A DNA stretch of 64,000 nucleotides from Ramlibacter sp. WS9 (GTDB lineage Bacteria; Pseudomonadota; Gammaproteobacteria; Burkholderiales; Burkholderiaceae_C), in the NCBI RefSeq assembly GCF_003797765.1, contig NZ_RKMB01000021.1, forward strand, positions 1 through 64,000. The letters run 5' to 3'. The notes beneath the pieces are model-generated. The model did not search any database, had not been told where the DNA came from, and saw only the letters and a list, made by a program, of their open reading frames with translations. The position numbers and the translations under genes are program-made. Positions 59,608 to 64,000 of this stretch are shown here, piece by piece (positions within the stretch are counted from its first letter, which is position 1; each line of letters starts with the position of its first letter).

Positions 59608-62012
59608 GGTTTCTGTTCCTGTTTTGAAGATGACTTGTTGGCCTGAACCAGCCTGAAGAGGCGGTCCGGGGTAATGGGGAGCTCATTGATCTCGATGCCG
59701 AGGTGGGCGACGGCGTCCGCAACGGCATTGGCGATGGCGGCCGGCGCGCCTATGGTCCCGCCCTCGCCCATGCCGCGGAAGCCGCCCAGCGTGTGAGGCG
59801 CCACCGCATCGAGGTGGATCAGTTCCACTTCGGGCACCTCGGGCGCCGAGGGAACGAGGTAGTCGACCAGGCTGGCCGTTTGCAGCTGGCCCTGCGGGTC
59901 GTAGACCACTTCCTCGAACAGCGCGGCGCCGACGCCCTGGGCCAACGCGCCGCGGGTCTGGCCGGCGACGATCATCGGATTGATGATCCGGCCACAGTCC
60001 TCGGCAATGATGTAGCGCTTCAGGTGGACGGAGAATGTCTCTGGGTCAATTTCCACGAGCGCAACGTGTGTAGCGGAGCTGGTGGTGCCGACGACCGGGT
60101 CGTAGACCTTGGTCACGCACAACTCCTCGCGCGCTTCGGCGGGGATCCGGCCCATTTGCGAATAGACGGCCTTTGCAAACTCGGTGAAGGCCAGGCTCTT
60201 TCCGGAGACCGGATCGACAATATGGCTGCGTTCCAGTTGCAGCGACTCGGGCGCGGCGTTCAGCAGATGTGCCGCCATGCGCAGCATCCTCTCCCGAAGT
60301 TCGCGGGCCGCGAGGATGCCCGCGCCGCTGCTGATCACCGCCGTCCGGCTCGCGTAGCTGCCGGTGCCGTGCGGCACAGCGGCGCTGTTGCCCGTGACGA
60401 CGCGAATGTCTTCGTGGCGCGCGCCGAGTTCGTCCGCCAGCACCTGGGCCAGCGTCGTTTCGTGGCCCTGCCCATGTGAGGCACATCCAAACGCGGCGGT
60501 GATGGCGCCGGTGGAGTCGAACTGGATCACGCAGGTATCGGTGCCGGTGTTGATCGGCATCCCGGGAGAAGCGGAAATCTTGGAACCGATCCCAGACAAC
60601 TCGGCATAGCAAGCCACTCCGATGCCGACCCATCGGCCTTCGGCACGCGCAGCCTGTTGCAGCCGCCGGGCCTGGTCGTAATCGAGCCGGTCGCGAGCCG
60701 CGCTCAACCCTTCCTGGAAGCCAGAGCGATCCCAGACGATGCCGGAAGCCGTCTTGTAGGGAAACTCTTCGGCGGCGACCAGGTTGCGCTTGCGCATTTC
60801 GACCGGATCGATTCCGAGCTGCCGGCTGGCCATGTCGATCAACCGCTCCATCACGAACGTGGAGGTCGGCCGGCCGACGCCGCGGTAGGGCCCTGTCGGG
60901 GACTTCGGCGTCGAAACGCCACGCACGCGGCCCATATAGCAAGGTATGCGGTAAGGCCCCGGCAGAAAGCTCACCACCTGCACCGGCTCGATGCCCGCTG
61001 TCCAGGGATAGATGGAGTACGCGCCGACGTCGGCCAGCACGTTGGCCTTCAGGCCGAGAATGCGCCCCTCTTCATCGACTGCCAACTCGGCGTCGACGCG
61101 CTCATCGAATGCCTGGCTGGTGGAAAGCAGGTCTTCGAGCCGGTCACCCGTCCACTTGATCGATTTGCCGAGTTTGCGTGCGAGCGCGCAGACCAGCATT
61201 TCCTCCTGGTACAGGGATGTCTTGCCACCGAAGCCGCCGCCCACGTCAGGGGCAATCACGGTCAGCCGATTGCCCGGCATGTCCAGCAGCTGCGCCAGGG
61301 CGTCGCGGATGATTCCAGGAACCTGGCTGGACGTGTACAGCGTGATGGCATCGCGGCCGGCGTCGAGTTCCGCCAGGTAGCAGCGGTTCTCCATGGCCAC
61401 TGACGTCTTGCGATGGAAGCGGAAGGTCCCCCGTACCACGTGCGAGGCCGCGGCGAAGGCTTCATCGACCTCACCGCGGGTAAACGCCCGCTGCACCAGC
61501 ACGTTGCTCTTGAGACCTGCGTGCAGCAAGGGCGCATCCGGTTCCGCGGCAACTGCCGGATGCGTGGCTACCGGCAGCGCCTCGTAGTCGACCTGAATGA
61601 GTTCGACGGCGTCCTCGGCAAGGTAGCGATTGGTGGCCACCACGGCCACCACGGGCTCGCCCACGTAGCGAACCACCTCGTTGGCCAAAGCATGGATGGG
61701 CGTCGCCTGGTAGTCGGCCATGCGCGAGGTCGCCAATGCGGGAGCGACGAATGCCGAAATGTCTCTCCACTGGAACACGCCGACAACGCCAGGCAAGACG
61801 CGCGCGGCGTCGGTGTGAACCGCCAGGATGCGGGCGTGCGGCTGGTCGCTGCGCAGGATGGCGACATGCAGCGCCAGCGGCGACTGGCGGTCGTCCACGT
61901 AGCGTCCGAGACCAGCCAACAGGCGGGCGTCTTCCACCCGGCGCACCGGCTGGCCGACCAGCTTGCCTTGCGTCTGCGGCTTCTGCCTGAGGGCTTCGGC
62001 GCTGTCACTCAT
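59604..62012 (-). CDS. Molybdenum hydroxylase large subunit (CoxL-like form II / xanthine dehydrogenase family)
   Basis: The 802-residue Mo-binding subunit begins with GQPVRRVEDARLLAG. It has VIAPDVGGGFGGKTSLYQEE near residue 255, the active-site PYRGVGRP near 370 (form II type, not the AYxCSFR loop of carbon monoxide dehydrogenase), and SHGQGHETTLAQVLADELG near 515. The catalytic glutamate is in GMGEGGTIGAPAAIANAV near 770. It would hydroxylate an aldehyde or an N-heterocycle using water. It overlaps the MBL stop by eight bases and the SDR start by four. Its 2Fe-2S and FAD partners are upstream, but separated by the MBL gene. Confidence 0.92.
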   Translation of the reverse strand: MSDSAEALRQKPQTQGKLVGQPVRRVEDARLLAGLGRYVDDRQSPLALHVAILRSDQPHARILAVHTDAARVLPGVVGVFQWRDISAFVAPALATSRMADYQATPIHALANEVVRYVGEPVVAVVATNRYLAEDAVELIQVDYEALPVATHPAVAAEPDAPLLHAGLKSNVLVQRAFTRGEVDEAFAAASHVVRGTFRFHRKTSVAMENRCYLAELDAGRDAITLYTSSQVPGIIRDALAQLLDMPGNRLTVIAPDVGGGFGGKTSLYQEEMLVCALARKLGKSIKWTGDRLEDLLSTSQAFDERVDAELAVDEEGRILGLKANVLADVGAYSIYPWTAGIEPVQVVSFLPGPYRIPCYMGRVRGVSTPKSPTGPYRGVGRPTSTFVMERLIDMASRQLGIDPVEMRKRNLVAAEEFPYKTASGIVWDRSGFQEGLSAARDRLDYDQARRLQQAARAEGRWVGIGVACYAELSGIGSKISASPGMPINTGTDTCVIQFDSTGAITAAFGCASHGQGHETTLAQVLADELGARHEDIRVVTGNSAAVPHGTGSYASRTAVISSGAGILAARELRERMLRMAAHLLNAAPESLQLERSHIVDPVSGKSLAFTEFAKAVYSQMGRIPAEAREELCVTKVYDPVVGTTSSATHVALVEIDPETFSVHLKRYIIAEDCGRIINPMIVAGQTRGALAQGVGAALFEEVVYDPQGQLQTASLVDYLVPSAPEVPEVELIHLDAVAPHTLGGFRGMGEGGTIGAPAAIANAVADAVAHLGIEINELPITPDRLFRLVQANKSSSKQEQKP

Positions 62013-62766
62013 AGCAGTCCTCGCCCTTGCGCAGTTGCGACCATTGATGATCGTCGTGGCCGAACACGACCGTGGTGCCGCCCGACTGCAGGCGGCGCAC
62101 CTCGTCCATCGACTTCGCGGCAGCTTCCACGTCCGCGGTATTGCGCGGCATGTAACCCTGATCCAGGTTGGGGCGCAGCGGCACGGCGTCGGCGGCCAAC
62201 AGGAATGCGCCGTCCCGGTCGGTTGCGATCAGCGCGCCCAGGGTTCCGGCCGTGTGTCCCGGCAGCGGCAACAGCACGATTCGGCCGTCGCCGTACAGAT
62301 CGCGCTCGGCGTCCACTGCCTCCACCGGCATGGGGTGCTGCCAATCGACGGGCAGGTAGCCCTTCTGGATGGCATCGGACGCCTGCGCGGCTTCGAGTTC
62401 CCTGCGGTGGCACACGATGGTCGCGCGCTTGAAGAACTCGTTGCAGCCGCAGTGATCCGAGTGGAAGTGAGAGTTGACCACCACGTCGATGTCGGTCGGC
62501 CGGATGTTGAGCTTCGCGAGTTCGGCAACGACGTTGTCATGCGGACCCGCAATCGGTGTCATGGCCTTGGCCATGGTGCCCCACCGCGCCTCGGCGTTCG
62601 CGGCTGTCGAAGGATGGCAGCCGGTGTCGAACAGCACATTGCCTTGCGGGTGGCGCAGGAGCACGCAGGGCACGGGCAGCTCGATGGTTTCGGCGCGGTC
62701 CGCAGTGGGCAGGTAGACGCTCTTGCGCATCCTCAGCCGGCCTCCGTTGAGAATGTGCATCTTCAT
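62005..62766 (-). CDS. Metallo-beta-lactamase-fold hydrolase, AHL-lactonase-like (AttM/AiiA type)
   Basis: The 253-residue MBL protein starts MKMHILNGGRLRMRKSVYLP, a typical N-acyl-homoserine-lactonase start. It has VVNSHFHSDHCGCNEF near residue 100 (HxHxDH), LPLPGHTAGTLGALI near 175, LAADAVPL near 200 and FGHDDHQW near the C-terminus. It may open a lactone, either a pathway intermediate or a quorum signal. It is inserted between the small and large subunit genes of the molybdenum hydroxylase and coupled to both by overlaps, so a step directly after hydroxylation is likely (inference). Confidence 0.9.
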   Translation of the reverse strand: MKMHILNGGRLRMRKSVYLPTADRAETIELPVPCVLLRHPQGNVLFDTGCHPSTAANAEARWGTMAKAMTPIAGPHDNVVAELAKLNIRPTDIDVVVNSHFHSDHCGCNEFFKRATIVCHRRELEAAQASDAIQKGYLPVDWQHPMPVEAVDAERDLYGDGRIVLLPLPGHTAGTLGALIATDRDGAFLLAADAVPLRPNLDQGYMPRNTADVEAAAKSMDEVRRLQSGGTTVVFGHDDHQWSQLRKGEDCYE

Positions 62767-63299
62767 GGGCTCACCTTTTCGGTGGATTCGGCATCGCCGG
62801 CGGCGTCGCGCAGTGTGTTCCGTCCCACGACACAGACGCGCACGGCTTCCACAATGCCCTGGTAGCCGGTGCAGCGGCACAGGTTGCCCGACAGCACGTC
62901 GCGGATCTCGCCGTCCGTGCGCAAGGGATACTTCTGCAGCGCGTCGGCACAAGTCATCAACATACCCGGCGTGCAGAAGCCACACTGCAGGCCGTGGTGC
63001 TCGCGAAACGCTTCCTGCAGCGGGCTGAGTGCGTCGACCTTCCCCATCTGCTCGACGGTCTTGACGTCGGCGCCGTCGGCCTGCACCGCCAGCATCAGGC
63101 ACGACCGAACGCTGTCGCCGTCGACCATCACGGTGCAGGCACCGCAGACGCCGTGTTCGCAGCCCACGTGGGTTCCGGTCAAGCCGAGGGTTTGGCGCAG
63201 GAAATCCGAGAGAAGCAATCGCGGCTCGACAGTGCGCTCCTCGATCTGTCCATTGACCAGCATCCAGACCGGCCGGGCCTTGATCTCTTGTTCATTCAT
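62763..63299 (-). CDS. Molybdenum hydroxylase 2Fe-2S subunit
   Basis: The 178-residue protein carries two [2Fe-2S] clusters. The N-terminal plant-type cluster is in GCEHGVCGACTVMVDG near residue 43, with a further Cys in SCLML. The C-terminal cluster is in CGFCTPGM near 104 and LCRCTGYQGI near 139. It shuttles electrons from the Mo site to the FAD subunit. It overlaps the upstream FAD subunit gene by eight bases and the MBL gene by ATGA. The C-terminal tail beyond residue 150 is slightly extended. Confidence 0.93.
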   Translation of the reverse strand: MNEQEIKARPVWMLVNGQIEERTVEPRLLLSDFLRQTLGLTGTHVGCEHGVCGACTVMVDGDSVRSCLMLAVQADGADVKTVEQMGKVDALSPLQEAFREHHGLQCGFCTPGMLMTCADALQKYPLRTDGEIRDVLSGNLCRCTGYQGIVEAVRVCVVGRNTLRDAAGDAESTEKVSP

Positions 63300-64000
63300 G
63301 GGAAGCTCCTGCGCGTGCCCACGCCGTGCGCAGGACTCTTCGGCACAGCACCGACGCGAGGTGCTTGCGGTACTCCGGGGAGGCGTGAAGATCGCGATTC
63401 GGCTCCAGCGGGGCGCATGCGGCTTCCACGGCGCGATCGAGAACTTCCTCCGACAATACCTGGCCTACCAGCGCCAGCTCCGCACCCGGGCAGCGCAGAG
63501 GCGTGTCACCCACGCCCATCATCGCCACGCGTGCCTGCGTGACCTTTCCGGCGTTAACGACCAGCACGGCACCGACGGCAGCCAGCGCAAAATCGCCGGC
63601 CCGTCGCGCGAACTCTTCGAAAGCACTGCCGCTGCCGGCCGGCAGGCCCGGTAGTTCGATCCGCACCACGATCTCGTTGTCTTCCAGGGCGTTCGTCAGG
63701 GCACCGACGAAAAAGTCCTGCGCCGGAATGTGACGCTCGCCGGATTCGGACTGGACGATGATCACGGCGTTCAGCAACTTGGCCAGCATCGGAAGTTCAG
63801 CGGCGGGATCGGCATGCGACAGGCTGCCTCCTATCGTTCCGCGATTTCGGATGGCGAGGTGGGCCACGTGCTGCATGGTCTCGGGAATGACTGGAAATCG
63901 CCTGGCCACCAGCGGCGACGTTTCAAGCGTGCGATGCCGTGTCAGCGCACCGATCGTGAGACCGCCATCGGGGCGCTCGCGAACATAGTCCAATTCGACC
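63292..64000 (-). CDS. Molybdenum hydroxylase FAD subunit (5' end outside window)
   Basis: Only the C-terminal 235 or so residues are present. The gene continues past position 64000. They show the CO-dehydrogenase-type flavin domain, with NRGTIGGSLSHADPAAELPM near the visible start and FEEFARRAGDFALAAVGAVL. The C-terminal region follows. It delivers electrons to the final acceptor for the Mo/Fe-S/FAD complex. It is the most upstream visible gene of the long minus-strand operon, whose promoter lies off the window. Confidence 0.9.
   Translation of the reverse strand, partial: VELDYVRERPDGGLTIGALTRHRTLETSPLVARRFPVIPETMQHVAHLAIRNRGTIGGSLSHADPAAELPMLAKLLNAVIIVQSESGERHIPAQDFFVGALTNALEDNEIVVRIELPGLPAGSGSAFEEFARRAGDFALAAVGAVLVVNAGKVTQARVAMMGVGDTPLRCPGAELALVGQVLSEEVLDRAVEAACAPLEPNRDLHASPEYRKHLASVLCRRVLRTAWARAGASHE

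Overview
The window is high-GC DNA from a betaproteobacterium, most likely a Comamonadaceae-type member of the Burkholderiales. The evidence is the tRNA-Asp 3' sequence, the codon style, and the combination of Liv-type ABC transporters with DUF1302/DUF1329 proteins. This assignment is made by eye. Nearly all of it is one large catabolic region for CoA-linked breakdown of a carboxylic acid, or a precursor of one. It encodes three acyl-CoA ligases, four acyl-CoA dehydrogenases, three stand-alone crotonase-family proteins, two fused hydratase/dehydrogenases, two thiolases, six SDR dehydrogenases, an alpha-methylacyl-CoA racemase, three metallo-beta-lactamase-fold hydrolases, a molybdenum hydroxylase and two branched-chain-amino-acid-type ABC importers.

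Layout. 1-3.3 kb: a mobile-element edge, with a tRNA-Asp 3' fragment, a tyrosine recombinase, a tRNA-Lys 3' fragment with its terminator, and two orphan hypothetical genes. 3.6-9.4 kb (minus): a beta-oxidation operon (fused HAD/crotonase, thiolase, FadB-like). 9.5-13 kb (minus): Ycf48-like protein plus RND/MMPL exporter. 13.2-20.4 kb (minus): lactonase-like MBL, Fe-ADH, acyl-CoA dehydrogenase, ligase, SDR, nitroreductase and crotonase in one tightly coupled operon. 20.5-23.4 kb: crotonase/SDR facing a 49-residue membrane protein and another SDR. 23.4-27.8 kb (minus): racemase/thiolase and acyl-CoA dehydrogenase/HSD10-like SDR. 28.1-30.8 kb: MalT-type LuxR regulator. 30.8-35.7 kb (minus): DUF1302, DUF1329 and ligase. 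36-37.2 kb: Old Yellow Enzyme family reductase. 37.3-45 kb (minus): livGFHMJ, an aminoglycoside-phosphotransferase-fold kinase and an acyl-CoA dehydrogenase. 45-51 kb: TetR, crotonase, DECR2-like SDR, acyl-CoA dehydrogenase, nitronate-monooxygenase-like protein and a second MBL paralogue. 51.1-64 kb (minus): a continuous operon whose start lies outside the window, with molybdenum hydroxylase subunits, a third MBL, SDR, ligase, aldehyde dehydrogenase and a second livGFHMJ set.

The main discovery is a conserved 16-base dyad, TCGTCG-N4-CGACGA and close variants. It occurs at fourteen places, almost all in front of transcription units of the catabolic region. In every case it lies 22 or 23 bases upstream of a -10-like hexamer with A at position 2 and T at position 6. 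This centres it near -43, the geometry of a class II activator site. It defines a regulon covering nearly the whole catabolic region. The MalT/LuxR-type protein encoded in the middle is the best candidate activator.

How the genes could work together (inference): the outer-membrane DUF1302/DUF1329 pair, the RND/Ycf48 pair and the Liv transporters move a hydrophobic or carboxylated substrate. MBL enzymes open lactones or esters. Ligases make CoA thioesters. The racemase, dehydrogenases, dienoyl-CoA reductases, crotonases and thiolases shorten a methyl-branched or alicyclic chain. A kinase plus an ACAD10/11-like dehydrogenase may deal with 4-hydroxyacyl-CoA. No ring-hydroxylating oxygenase or P450 is present, so the true substrate cannot be named from this window.
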